Part shown: piece after piece, positions 8,250-15,889 of the stretch | How positions within the stretch are numbered: the first letter of the stretch is position 1 | Layout of the letters: the number at the start of each line of letters is the position of its first letter | NCBI GenBank assembly: GCA_049303315.1 | Contig: JBAQMZ010000041.1 | Location: 1 to 64,000 of the forward strand | DNA: 64,000 bases | Direction of reading: 5' to 3' | Origin: Methanoperedens sp049303315 | GTDB lineage: Archaea > Halobacteriota > Methanosarcinia > Methanosarcinales > Methanoperedenaceae | Position numbers and translations under genes: made by a program | Notes under the pieces: generated by a model | What the model was told of the DNA's origin: nothing | The model's database searches: none | Seen by the model: the letters and a program-made list of their open reading frames with translations, nothing else

Positions 8250-8567
8250 TTATTTTTTATTGATTAATTCCTTCGCTTTTTCCGGCAATCTTTTCCCTAT
8301 TAATTCAACAAGCGCATCGAAATCCCCTTCAGCCAGCGAGCGCACATCTTCTTCTCCTTTTAAAATCAGTTCAACTAAATAATTAAGCTCCCCATCTGTC
8401 AATCTATTGACCCGGTTCGCGAAATCCTCAGGGGATTCTGATAACTTATGCGAGACCGGAAGCAGGATGAATTTATAATCATGCCCCGGCGCCGGTCCTG
8501 TAGCGCCTTCAAGTTCGGGCGCGAGTTTTGCGAGGAGCTTTTTGTCGAGGTCGGTGAGGATTCTCAT
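8250..8567 (-). CDS. Small conserved protein coupled to PEP synthase
   Basis: A 105-residue acidic, mostly helical protein of unknown function. It has no cysteine cluster, signal peptide or membrane span. Its ATG overlaps the stop of the PEP synthase gene by one base (TAATG), so it is translated from the same transcript. The central part (DFANRVNRLTDGELNYLVELIL) and the C-terminal part (DFDALVELIGKRLP) look like two related short helical repeats. Coupling suggests a role tied to PEP synthase, for example a small regulator or chaperone, but nothing in the sequence shows it. Confidence 0.7.
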   Translation of the reverse strand: MRILTDLDKKLLAKLAPELEGATGPAPGHDYKFILLPVSHKLSESPEDFANRVNRLTDGELNYLVELILKGEEDVRSLAEGDFDALVELIGKRLPEKAKELINKK

Positions 8568-10843
8568 TACGTTTTTTTCTCCCTGCTTGCCCTCAGCAAC
8601 AACTGCAACTCAGTCCTCGCCACCATCTCTCTCACAGCCTCCACAGCATCAATATTCGCCGAAATGCTCGTTATCCCAAGCTCCACAAGCCTCTTTGCCA
8701 CCTTGGGATTGCTCCCGGCCTGCCCGCAGATGCTTGTTTTCACGCCAGCCTTATTGCATTCGATAATAACATGCTCGATGAGCTTCATTATAGCAGGGTG
8801 CATCTCATTGTAAAGATGCGCCACATGCTCATTGTTCCTGTCAACCGCAAGCGTGTACTGCGTGAGGTCATTGGTGCCGAAGCTCACAAAATCCAGCCCC
8901 TCGGCTATGAACTGGTCGATTATGAGCGCTGCAGCCGGGATTTCGACCATGATGCCTATATCTATTTTACTAATATCCAGCCCCTTTTCGCGCATGAACT
9001 CCTTTGCGCGGCGAAGCTCCGAAGGATGCTGCACAAGAGGAATCATGATGCCCATATTGTTGTAGCCGCGTTTGATTAATTCCTTGAACGCCCTTACCTC
9101 AAGCTCAAAGTGTTCAGTATCGATGAGATCGCGCCTTATGCCCCGGTAACCGAGCATCGGATTCGGCTCTATTGGCTCGCCTTCCCCCCCTTCCATCGCC
9201 CTGAACTCATCTGTGGGCGCATCAAGCGTCCTCACCCAGACAGGCTTCGGGTAGAATGCATCAACTACTGTCTGGATGCGCGAAACAAGTTCATTGACAT
9301 ATTCATCTGCTTTTCCTTCCTTGATGTACTGCCTCGGATGTTTTGGAAGACCCAGGATGATATGTTCAATCCGCAGAAGCCCCACACCGTCTGCTTGCGT
9401 TTCCACTGCACGCTTGGTTGCTTCAGGAATAGAGATGTTAACCTTTATTTCAGTAGCTGTAAGAGGCTTTGATTTCGTATAAGAAACAGCTTTTTCAGGA
9501 CGCACAGTAGGTGCAGCAGCATCCTTTTTTCCTTCGAACACAAGCCCTTTCTCGCCATCCACGGTTATTTTCATTCCGTCAATTAATACATGCGTGGCTT
9601 TTCGCGTCCCGACAACTGCAGGGCATCCAAGCTCGCGCGACACGATGGCGGCATGGCATGTCAATCCTCCTTCATCCGTTACTATTGCAGCGGCGCGTTT
9701 CATGGCAGGAACCATATCAGGCGTGGTCATGACAGCCACAAGTATATCGCCGTTCTTGACTTTTCCAAGCTCACTTGCATCAGAGACGAGCTTTGCCTCA
9801 CCGTATGCAATTCCCGGCGATGCTCCCAGCCCTTCCAGCAGCGCAGACGTGGCAACTTTTTCCTTGGGTTCTTTTTTCTTCTTTATCGTGGTTATGGGTC
9901 TTGACTGGAGCATGAATATTTCTTTATTCTTAATCGCCCACTCCACATCCTGTGGAATGCCGTACAGTTCCTCGACTACCCCCCCAAGCTCAACAAGTTT
10001 CAAAATCTCGTCATCATCCAGCACTTTTGCATTTTTCTTATCTTGAGGCACAGGAACCTCTATTGTTTTACCGGTCTTGGGGTCTTTGGTATGCATCACG
10101 TTTTTAGTGGCAACCTTTCTCTCGGTTATCTTCTTTGTCAGTTTGTCAACCACGTAATAGTCAGGGGAAACGGCTCCAGAAACAACGGTTTCACCAAGCC
10201 CCCATGCACCTTCGATAATAGTGAGCGGCTCTCCTGTAGAAGGATGGGATGAGAACAGAACACCGGCTTTTTCTGCATCCACCATTATCTGCACTACGGC
10301 ACACAGGTTGACCTTGCTGTGGTCAAATCCCTGTTTTACACGGTAATAGATAGCACGAGCGCCGTAAAGGGATGCCCAGCATTTTTTCACAGCTTCGATT
10401 ACGTTTTGCTCTCCTTTGATATTAAGGAAGGTATCCTGCTGACCTGCAAAACTTGCGTCTGGCAAATCTTCGGCTGTGGCGCTTGAACGCACAGCCACGA
10501 AAGCCTGATTTCCTTCTCTTTTGCACAGCTCTTTATATTTTGACCTTATGCTTTTTTCAATATCATCAGGTATTTTTGCCCCCATGATAATTTTTTTTGC
10601 CTTTTTCTCCGCCTCTCTTAATTCATCTGCGTCATCAACATCCACTTCAAGGGAGCTGAAAAGTTCATCGTTTATTCCATTTTCATCTATAAACCTGCGA
10701 AAAGCCTGTGCTGTTACGGCAAATCCAGGGGGAACTGGGAGTTCAGCGCGCAGCATCTCGCCAAGGCTTGCGCCTTTGCCGCCCACAATCGCAATATCTT
10801 CCTTTCCTACCTCTTCAAGCCAGATAACTGAATCCTCTGTCAT
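8567..10843 (-). CDS. ppsA: Phosphoenolpyruvate synthase
   Basis: A full-length 758-residue PEP synthase (pyruvate, water dikinase, EC 2.7.9.2), converting pyruvate, ATP and water to PEP, AMP and phosphate for gluconeogenesis. The N-terminal ATP-grasp-like domain starts with GGKGASLGEM (21-30) and contains VAVRSSATAEDLPDASFAGQQD. The phosphohistidine domain has GGLTCHAAIVSRELGCPAVVGT with the swivelling His397. The C-terminal TIM-barrel domain ends with the EIPAAAL, SFGTNDLTQYT and ICGQAGS blocks typical of the active site, including the CGQ cysteine. The start overlaps the upstream HTH regulator stop (ATGA), and the stop overlaps the next small gene. The three-gene operon suggests local control by the HTH protein. 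Confidence 0.96.
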   Translation of the reverse strand: MTEDSVIWLEEVGKEDIAIVGGKGASLGEMLRAELPVPPGFAVTAQAFRRFIDENGINDELFSSLEVDVDDADELREAEKKAKKIIMGAKIPDDIEKSIRSKYKELCKREGNQAFVAVRSSATAEDLPDASFAGQQDTFLNIKGEQNVIEAVKKCWASLYGARAIYYRVKQGFDHSKVNLCAVVQIMVDAEKAGVLFSSHPSTGEPLTIIEGAWGLGETVVSGAVSPDYYVVDKLTKKITERKVATKNVMHTKDPKTGKTIEVPVPQDKKNAKVLDDDEILKLVELGGVVEELYGIPQDVEWAIKNKEIFMLQSRPITTIKKKKEPKEKVATSALLEGLGASPGIAYGEAKLVSDASELGKVKNGDILVAVMTTPDMVPAMKRAAAIVTDEGGLTCHAAIVSRELGCPAVVGTRKATHVLIDGMKITVDGEKGLVFEGKKDAAAPTVRPEKAVSYTKSKPLTATEIKVNISIPEATKRAVETQADGVGLLRIEHIILGLPKHPRQYIKEGKADEYVNELVSRIQTVVDAFYPKPVWVRTLDAPTDEFRAMEGGEGEPIEPNPMLGYRGIRRDLIDTEHFELEVRAFKELIKRGYNNMGIMIPLVQHPSELRRAKEFMREKGLDISKIDIGIMVEIPAAALIIDQFIAEGLDFVSFGTNDLTQYTLAVDRNNEHVAHLYNEMHPAIMKLIEHVIIECNKAGVKTSICGQAGSNPKVAKRLVELGITSISANIDAVEAVREMVARTELQLLLRASREKKT

Positions 10844-11277
10844 ATTTTTTTCTCCTTTAACGATTTTTGAATTTTGATGAGTTTTTTATCGTAACTTTCT
10901 ACTGCCACTTTAATGATTCCCGTAAGTTCTTCACGCGAAAAACCAAGTTCTTTTGCCAGATTCTCAAGAAAATGAACATCGATTTCCTTATGCTGTGCCC
11001 TCTCGACACGGATTGCCTCAATTAAAGATACGGCATTAATGAATTTTTTGATAAAACCCAACGTTGGCGTCACACTTCCATTTTCAATACGCGATATGGA
11101 TTCACGCCGCAGGTCCATCAAAGCTCCAAGTTGTTCCTGAGACATGCCATATCTCGTCCTGTATTCACGAATCACTTCGCCTGTATCTTGGTTCAGGATA
11201 ATTTCGGAAGCCACTTCTTTTTCAAATGAGACCAGCCATTCGGGTGTATACAGCAAAGGCTTTGATACAATTTTCAA
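10840..11277 (-). CDS. XRE-type HTH transcriptional regulator of the ppsA operon
   Basis: A 145-residue DNA-binding protein. A helix-turn-helix of the XRE/Cro type lies at about residues 36-66 (IREYRTRYGMSQEQLGALMDLRRESISRIENG). The C-terminal half is helical and may dimerise or sense a ligand. The chosen start is TTG at 11277: a good ribosome site (TAGGAGAT) sits 6-7 bases upstream, and no ATG lies early in the frame. The stop overlaps the ppsA start as ATGA. Three palindromes upstream of the gene are candidate operators, so autoregulation of the operon is likely. The ligand is not evident. Confidence 0.85.
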   Translation of the reverse strand: MKIVSKPLLYTPEWLVSFEKEVASEIILNQDTGEVIREYRTRYGMSQEQLGALMDLRRESISRIENGSVTPTLGFIKKFINAVSLIEAIRVERAQHKEIDVHFLENLAKELGFSREELTGIIKVAVESYDKKLIKIQKSLKEKKI

Positions 11278-11295
11278 GTAAATCTCCTAAATCAA

Positions 11296-11394
11296 TGTGA
11301 ATTAATATATCACATTTATTTGCAGCATATATGTTATAACATCGATATTTATAGTTTTCTAACAACATTTTTAAAATAACATGATTTATCATGT
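11296..11394. promoter_or_regulatory. Cluster of three palindromes upstream of HTH-ppsA operon
   Basis: Three inverted repeats lie in the AT-rich gap upstream of the HTH gene. They are TGTGA-N9-TCACA at 11296-11314, the perfect 12-mer ATGTTATAACAT at 11331-11342, and ACATGA-TTTA-TCATGT at 11379-11394. They are candidate operators for the adjacent HTH regulator and overlap its likely promoter. Binding is inferred. Confidence 0.45.
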
Positions 11395-11490
11395 CACATT
11401 TTTACTTTTCAAATCCAACGAACATATAATTCCAAAGCAAAAAATTATAAGTAGTGCATAGTGAATGTATATTGTAAAGGAGGGTTAAAA

Positions 11491-11761
11491 ATGAGAAAGA
11501 TGTGGCTTATTGGCTTTTTGATAATCGCTGTACTGACAAGCGGTTGTACATACGGACCAAAAACAGAGACTCAACCTGCGGCCACCAATACTGTTGAGAT
11601 TAAGGGTTTTGCATTTAACCCGGATACCATAACGATTGCAAAAGGGACCACTGTGACGTGGACTAACCAGGACAGTGTGCAGCACATTTAACGAGGCGGG
11701 GACATTTGAGTATCAGTGCCACATCCATCCAACCATGAAAGGAAAAGTGATTGTGACCTGA
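11491..11761 (+). pseudogene. Cupredoxin (plastocyanin-like) lipoprotein gene with internal deletion
   Basis: The gene starts at ATG 11491 behind a strong ribosome site (AAGGAGGG) and encodes a lipoprotein signal (LIGFLIIAVLTSGC). It then shows the start of a blue-copper domain (VEIKGFAFNPDTITIAKGTT, WTNQDSVQH). Directly after the first copper-ligand His the frame shifts and stops at TAA. In another frame the domain's end follows at once: FNEAGTFEYQCHIHPTMKGKVIVT up to TGA 11759-11761, holding the Cys, His and Met ligands. Roughly 20-25 codons that normally separate these halves are missing. This is a deletion plus frameshift, either a real pseudogene or an assembly slip. An intact protein would be an exported copper electron carrier. 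Confidence 0.8.
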
Positions 11762-11803
11762 ATATTATCCGGTTGAAAATTGGGAACTAATTCAAACTAA
11801 AAT

Positions 11804-11918
11804 GATGGCAATTTGCCATCGTAAGCCGATACTTCGGCTTGCGCAGTGCCCGAGTCACGCCTGTCTTCGACACGCTTTGCGAACGGGAGGGCGTGTTGGG
11901 GTATGCGTAGCATACCCC
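11804..11918. other. Structured intergenic element (multiple hairpins)
   Basis: The gap between the broken cupredoxin gene and ilvC is relatively GC-rich and full of perfect inverted repeats. They are GATGGCAA/TTGCCATC (11804-11820), AAGCCGA-TACT-TCGGCTT (11823-11840) and GGGGTATGC-GTA-GCATACCCC (11898-11918). CACGCC and GGCGTG also pair across the middle. It lies just downstream of ilvC on the minus strand and could be that gene's 3' structure, a small RNA or a MITE-like repeat. No coding frame in it looks real. Confidence 0.4.
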
Positions 11919-11937
11919 TCGACTTTGCTAAAGGTTT

Positions 11938-12933
11938 TTAATCCTTCTTCAGCCACGGCATCATGGCTCGCAGTTCTTTCCCGACCTTCTCTATCTGGTG
12001 CTCGTTCTCCTGTCTTTCAAGCGCATTCAACACCGGTCTGTTCGTCCTGCCTTCAAGCACGAACTCGCGGGCGAACTCCCCGCTCTGAATCCTGCGAAGC
12101 GCCTCTTTCATAGCCTGGCGCGACTGCTCGTTGATTATCTTCGGACCTACGGTCATGCCGCCATACTCCGCTGTGTTGGATACGTAATACCACATCTTGC
12201 TCAAGCCGCCTTCGTGAATCAAATCGACTATGAGTTTTAATTCATGCAATGTCTCAAAATATGCAATCTCCGGCTGGTATCCCGCCTCGACAAGCGTCTC
12301 AAAGGATGCCTTTATCATGCTCGTGCAGCCGCCGCACAGGTCAACCTGCTCGCCAAAGAGATCGGTTTCGGTCTCCTCCTTGAAAGTAGTCTCTATAACC
12401 CCTGCGCGTGTAGCGCCGATGCCTTTCGCATAAGCCATGCCCGTATCCCATGCTTTCCCGGAAGCGTCCTGGTATATTGCAAGAAGAGCGGGAACGCCGA
12501 TGCCCTCGGTATAAGTGCGCCTTACAAGGAAGCCCGGTCCTTTGGGTGCGACCATTATTACGTCCACGTCCTTTGGCGGCACAATCTGGTTAAAATGGAT
12601 ATTAAAGCCGTGCGAGAAACACAACGTTTTGCCTTTGCTGATGTTGGGGGCGATTTCGCTTGCATAGATAGCGCCCTGTATCTCATCAGGTACCAGTATC
12701 TGGATTAAATCTCCCTTTTTAGCCGCGTCTGCCATTGTCGCCACTGAGAGACCGTCAGCCTTTGCCTGCGCCCATGACTCGCCGCCCTTGCGGACGCCCA
12801 CAATAACATCGAGTCCCGAATCATGAAGATTCTGCGCCTGTCCTGCTCCCTGGCTGCCATAACCGATTACTGCAATGGTCTTATTCTTCAATACTTTTAA
12901 GTCTGCATCCTTGTCATAGAATATTTTCACCAT
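11938..12933 (-). CDS. ilvC: Ketol-acid reductoisomerase (class I)
   Basis: A 331-residue NADP-dependent enzyme (EC 1.1.1.86) that converts acetolactate or acetohydroxybutyrate to the dihydroxy acids of valine, isoleucine and leucine synthesis. The Rossmann motif IGYGSQGAGQAQNL is near residue 20. The knotted C-terminal domain shows the metal-binding acidic block (DLFGEQVDLCGG) and the ETLHELKLIVDLI helix. The ATG at 12933 follows a ribosome site (GAAAGGAGAAAG); an ATG farther up would add 18 unlike residues. No ilvB/ilvN is adjacent. A transposon-like element begins 59 bases upstream of the start, so the native promoter may have been displaced. The hairpins at 11804-11918 lie just past its stop. 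Confidence 0.97.
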   Translation of the reverse strand: MVKIFYDKDADLKVLKNKTIAVIGYGSQGAGQAQNLHDSGLDVIVGVRKGGESWAQAKADGLSVATMADAAKKGDLIQILVPDEIQGAIYASEIAPNISKGKTLCFSHGFNIHFNQIVPPKDVDVIMVAPKGPGFLVRRTYTEGIGVPALLAIYQDASGKAWDTGMAYAKGIGATRAGVIETTFKEETETDLFGEQVDLCGGCTSMIKASFETLVEAGYQPEIAYFETLHELKLIVDLIHEGGLSKMWYYVSNTAEYGGMTVGPKIINEQSRQAMKEALRRIQSGEFAREFVLEGRTNRPVLNALERQENEHQIEKVGKELRAMMPWLKKD

Positions 12934-12992
12934 AAATGATTCCTTCTTTCTCCTTTCATACATTAATAAGGGATATAAATGTTTCATGGATT

Positions 12993-13850
12993 GGGTTACG
13001 TAACTTCTTAGTTGTAACCCATATTTTATCTGAAATACTTGTTTCTTTGTGGTTTGCCATAGTCTGTAGCCATATTTAAATAAATTATTTTGATAAACCT
13101 CACACTTTCCAAGGATTGTGAGGTGGTAGTGGTGGAGGGGATAGGATATCCTTTGGTATTTTGTTTTTTATTTCGATAAATGCATTCAATGCAGAAAAAA
13201 AATCTTTATATGCAGCTATAAGTACATCACAATCAAATAAGTATTCAGAGATATTTCCACAATTCATCGTCGCGATAAAATCTTCGTGTAGTGTTTTAGT
13301 ATCACTAAAAAGCTCAGCAAATTCCTTTTCAATTAAAACCGTGTCTGTCCAATACAAACGATACGGAATGCTAATTAGTTTATCCAGTTTTTCATTTAAT
13401 TCATTGAATTTCCGATTAACATCTCTTTGCTTTAGCTTAAGCTCAGAATATTTTTCACAACAAAGAGAAAGATTTACGTTCTTTGGTGGGTCTTTAATTA
13501 CTTCCTTTACTTCCAAGAAGATTCGATTACCATTGCTATTCATACGGCTCAGCTCTCCTAAAGGTTTCATCAATAAATCATATCGTTTTATTAAACTAAG
13601 ATTACGTTCAAGTGACCATCTTATTATCGCCCAGACTATTAATACCACTAAAATTATTGCTACGACTATGGGCGGAATTGGATTTTGTGGATTTATTAAA
13701 TTAACCACAATAACCACCACCGTGAATATGGGAATTAATACTGTGGGAAAAATTGTACTTATTAAAAAATCCTTTGCCGTTTGCCTTTTCATAAGAATAT
13801 AATATTTGATGCTTCTGTATATACCCTTCCACTAAGACGCAACGTAACCC
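12993..13850. mobile_element. 858-bp element with terminal inverted repeats, 7-bp target duplication and a cargo gene
   Basis: The left end begins GGGTTACGT and the right end finishes ACGTAACCC, a perfect 9-bp terminal inverted repeat. Read inward, both ends continue with TCTTAGT after a 4-base mismatched gap, so the repeat extends about 20 bases with interruptions. The element is flanked by direct repeats ATGGATT (12986-12992 and 13851-13857), as expected of a target-site duplication. No transposase is inside; the only gene is the membrane protein at 13100-13792. It is best explained as a non-autonomous transposon moved by a transposase elsewhere. The left terminus is itself palindromic (GGGTTAC...GTAACCC). 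Confidence 0.7.
13100..13792 (-). CDS. Two-TM coiled-coil protein, cargo of the transposon-like element
   Basis: A 230-residue protein with two closely spaced membrane spans near the N-terminus (about residues 13-33 and 41-60, the second rich in Val and Ile). A charged, probably coiled-coil cytoplasmic region follows (RDVNRKFNELNEKLDKL). The C-terminus is proline-rich (PPPLPPHNPW). No enzymatic motif is visible. It is the only gene between the terminal repeats of the 858-bp element and is AT-rich relative to ilvC and ribH on either side. Its role is unknown; a small membrane effector or a selfish cargo protein are both possible. Confidence 0.65.
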   Translation of the reverse strand: MKRQTAKDFLISTIFPTVLIPIFTVVVIVVNLINPQNPIPPIVVAIILVVLIVWAIIRWSLERNLSLIKRYDLLMKPLGELSRMNSNGNRIFLEVKEVIKDPPKNVNLSLCCEKYSELKLKQRDVNRKFNELNEKLDKLISIPYRLYWTDTVLIEKEFAELFSDTKTLHEDFIATMNCGNISEYLFDCDVLIAAYKDFFSALNAFIEIKNKIPKDILSPPPLPPHNPWKV

Positions 13851-13951
13851 ATGGATTCATGCCGCAGTATCGAACGCCGGGCTTTAAAGCTAAAAAACTC
13901 TATCGAAAAATATATAGATGAATCAAATAATATAACAATTCAGGTGCTAAA

Positions 13952-14362
13952 ATGAGTATAAAATTAGGATTTGTGGTTTCAGAATTCAACCGTGATTTAA
14001 CAATCCAGATGGAGACCCTTGGAAAAGAACATGCCGCTTTCCTCGGTGCCTCGGTTGAGAAAATATTATACGTCCCCGGAGTTTTTGATATGCCACTGGC
14101 AGTAAAGAAACTGGCGGAGGATAAGACTATTGATGCTGTTGTCACAATTGGCTGCGTAATACAGGGAGCGACCAAACACGACGAGATAGTTATACAGCAC
14201 GCCTCAAGGAAGATAGCAGACCTTGCCCTGGAATACAGGAAACCCATAACTCTTGGAATATCAGGCCCCGGAATGAGCAGGCTTGATGCTCATGAGCGTG
14301 TGGAATACGCCAAGCGGGCAGTAGAGGCTGCAATAAAAATGGTCAGGATGTTAAAAGAATAA
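13952..14362 (+). CDS. ribH: 6,7-dimethyl-8-ribityllumazine synthase
   Basis: A 136-residue lumazine synthase (EC 2.5.1.78), the penultimate step of riboflavin synthesis. It condenses the ribityl-aminouracil with dihydroxybutanone phosphate. The family's substrate-binding blocks are present in order: FVVSEFNRD (8-16), VPGVFDMPLAV (42-52, equivalent to the PG.E.P block), GCVIQGATKHDEIV (70-83, with the catalytic His before the acidic residue) and GISGPGMSRLDAHER. The length is typical of archaeal RibH. A weak ribosome site (CAGGTG) precedes the ATG. It stands alone, between the transposon-like element and the CBS cluster. Confidence 0.95.
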   Translation: MSIKLGFVVSEFNRDLTIQMETLGKEHAAFLGASVEKILYVPGVFDMPLAVKKLAEDKTIDAVVTIGCVIQGATKHDEIVIQHASRKIADLALEYRKPITLGISGPGMSRLDAHERVEYAKRAVEAAIKMVRMLKE

Positions 14363-14477
14363 GTCTGAAAATTGATTAAAATCGAAATATTGCGTTCAAT
14401 TTTAAATGATGCTTTGAATTAGCCAACATAACATTTAAACACATCAAAATACATAGTTACGTATAGGGAGGATAACT

Positions 14478-15026
14478 ATGGAAGTTAAGATGCCGGTAAA
14501 AGAAATAATGACCAGGGATGTAGTTACCATTGACATAAAAAGTGATGTCCAAAAATTAGCAAAAAAAATGTTAGACTATGATGTTGGCAGCATCATTATC
14601 ACAGATAGAAAGCAACCTGTTGGAATAATCACAGAGCGTGATATTGTCAGGAAAATCGTATCCAGGAATCTTAAACCGGATGATATTTCCATGAGAGAAT
14701 TGATGACCACTCCCCTGATAACCATAGATACCGAAGAGGATGTTACCGATACCATGCATAAGATGGTGAAAATGGAGATAAGGCGATTACCAGTTGTGGA
14801 CAATGGAAAACTTGTGGGTATTGTCACGGATACCGACCTCATCGCGATTTCAGCCGAGATGGGAAGTATTTTCTCCGACCTAATCAAGATGCACCGGGAG
14901 AAGGTTTTTTCAATGGAGGTTCCTCAAAAGATCAATCGTGGGATATGCGAGGAATGCGGCGATAATGTTGATACGCTGTTACTAGTAGATGGGAAACTTC
15001 TTTGTGAGAGTTGCAGAGAGACTTAA
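14478..15026 (+). CDS. Two-CBS-domain protein with C-terminal zinc ribbon
   Basis: A 182-residue protein with two CBS domains (about residues 6-60 and 72-125) joined as a Bateman module, which usually binds adenine nucleotides. A C-terminal zinc-ribbon-like segment with two cysteine pairs follows (CEECGDNVDTLLLVDGKLLC then SC). It starts at ATG 14478 after GGGAGGAT. It is the first of five CBS genes on this strand, separated from the next by 65 bases; the others are only 8-9 bases apart. Zinc-ribbon CBS proteins are common in archaea and may bind RNA or DNA. The target here is unknown. Confidence 0.9.
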   Translation: MEVKMPVKEIMTRDVVTIDIKSDVQKLAKKMLDYDVGSIIITDRKQPVGIITERDIVRKIVSRNLKPDDISMRELMTTPLITIDTEEDVTDTMHKMVKMEIRRLPVVDNGKLVGIVTDTDLIAISAEMGSIFSDLIKMHREKVFSMEVPQKINRGICEECGDNVDTLLLVDGKLLCESCRET

Positions 15027-15091
15027 GACGCAGTAAATTTGGGATTTTAATTAAGTAACAAATATATGCGCAATAAAAGGAGTATGAGACT

Positions 15092-15880
15092 ATGAAAGTG
15101 AAAGATGTAATGACCAGGAATCCCGTTTTTATTCACGAATCGGATTATATGACACATGTACGCCAGTTGATGAGGGACAGGCATTTTCGCACGGTGCCGG
15201 TGGTGGATAATAAGAACAGGGTGATAGGAATCTTAACAGAGAAGGAATTGTTGAACATATACTCCACAAAATCCAATGTAACAGTTGAAGGTTTTACATC
15301 GGAGTTTCCTTTTGTATATCCTGATATGGATATGATGCAGGCTGCCAGATTGATGATAGAGGCAGGCATCGGTCGCGTCCCTGTGTTGAAATCCGGGCAG
15401 GATATGACGCTTGTGGGTATTTTGAGCATAGTTGATATTTTCAGGAACCTTGACTTAGATAAAATTCCTTCAAAGAAGATAAGTAAGATAACGATAAGCG
15501 AGATAATGACCACCGATGTAAAAACATGTTCTCCCAAGGACAATGTTGCCAAAGTCTGGCTTAACATGAAAGAAACGGGTTTTTCGGGTTTGCCTGTAGT
15601 AAAAAATGGCGAACTTATCGGAATGGTCACCCGGCGTAATATTATCAATGCAGGCTATGCCAGGATCGAGAGGGAGGATGAGCAGGGGACGAGGTCTTCC
15701 ATGTCGCCGCCTGTAGAAAAGATTATGAGCACTCCTGCATATTCTTTAACTCCGGAAACGAGCTTAAAGGAAGCGATACAGGCTTTCATGAAGCTTGACG
15801 TAGGGAGGCTTTCTGTAGTCAATGGCGGAAAACTTGCAGGTATAGTTGATAGAAGCGATATAATCAAAGCGTTCATTTAA
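15092..15880 (+). CDS. Four-CBS-domain protein (second of five tandem)
   Basis: A 262-residue protein made of four CBS domains, starting at about residues 1, 70, 140 and 205 (KVKDVMTRNPV, FTSEFPFVYP, ISEIMTTDVK, VEKIMSTPAY). Each ends with the typical G(I/M)(L/V)T/D-x-x-(D/N)I block. No other domain is attached. It starts 65 bases after the previous CBS gene, with AAAGGAG upstream of the ATG. Two Bateman modules of this kind probably bind AMP, ATP or S-adenosylmethionine-type ligands. The cluster context, ending in an RNA ligase, is the only clue to its job. Confidence 0.9.
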   Translation: MKVKDVMTRNPVFIHESDYMTHVRQLMRDRHFRTVPVVDNKNRVIGILTEKELLNIYSTKSNVTVEGFTSEFPFVYPDMDMMQAARLMIEAGIGRVPVLKSGQDMTLVGILSIVDIFRNLDLDKIPSKKISKITISEIMTTDVKTCSPKDNVAKVWLNMKETGFSGLPVVKNGELIGMVTRRNIINAGYARIEREDEQGTRSSMSPPVEKIMSTPAYSLTPETSLKEAIQAFMKLDVGRLSVVNGGKLAGIVDRSDIIKAFI

Positions 15881-15889
15881 AGGTGCTTT

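Noticed and set aside
9594..10046. 150-residue plus-strand open frame inside ppsA
   Set aside because: It lies antisense to a clear PEP synthase gene; the Ser/Pro-rich translation is typical of a shadow frame.
11802..12113. Plus-strand open frame across the hairpin region into ilvC
   Set aside because: It runs antisense through ilvC and through hairpins; low-complexity translation with no ribosome site.
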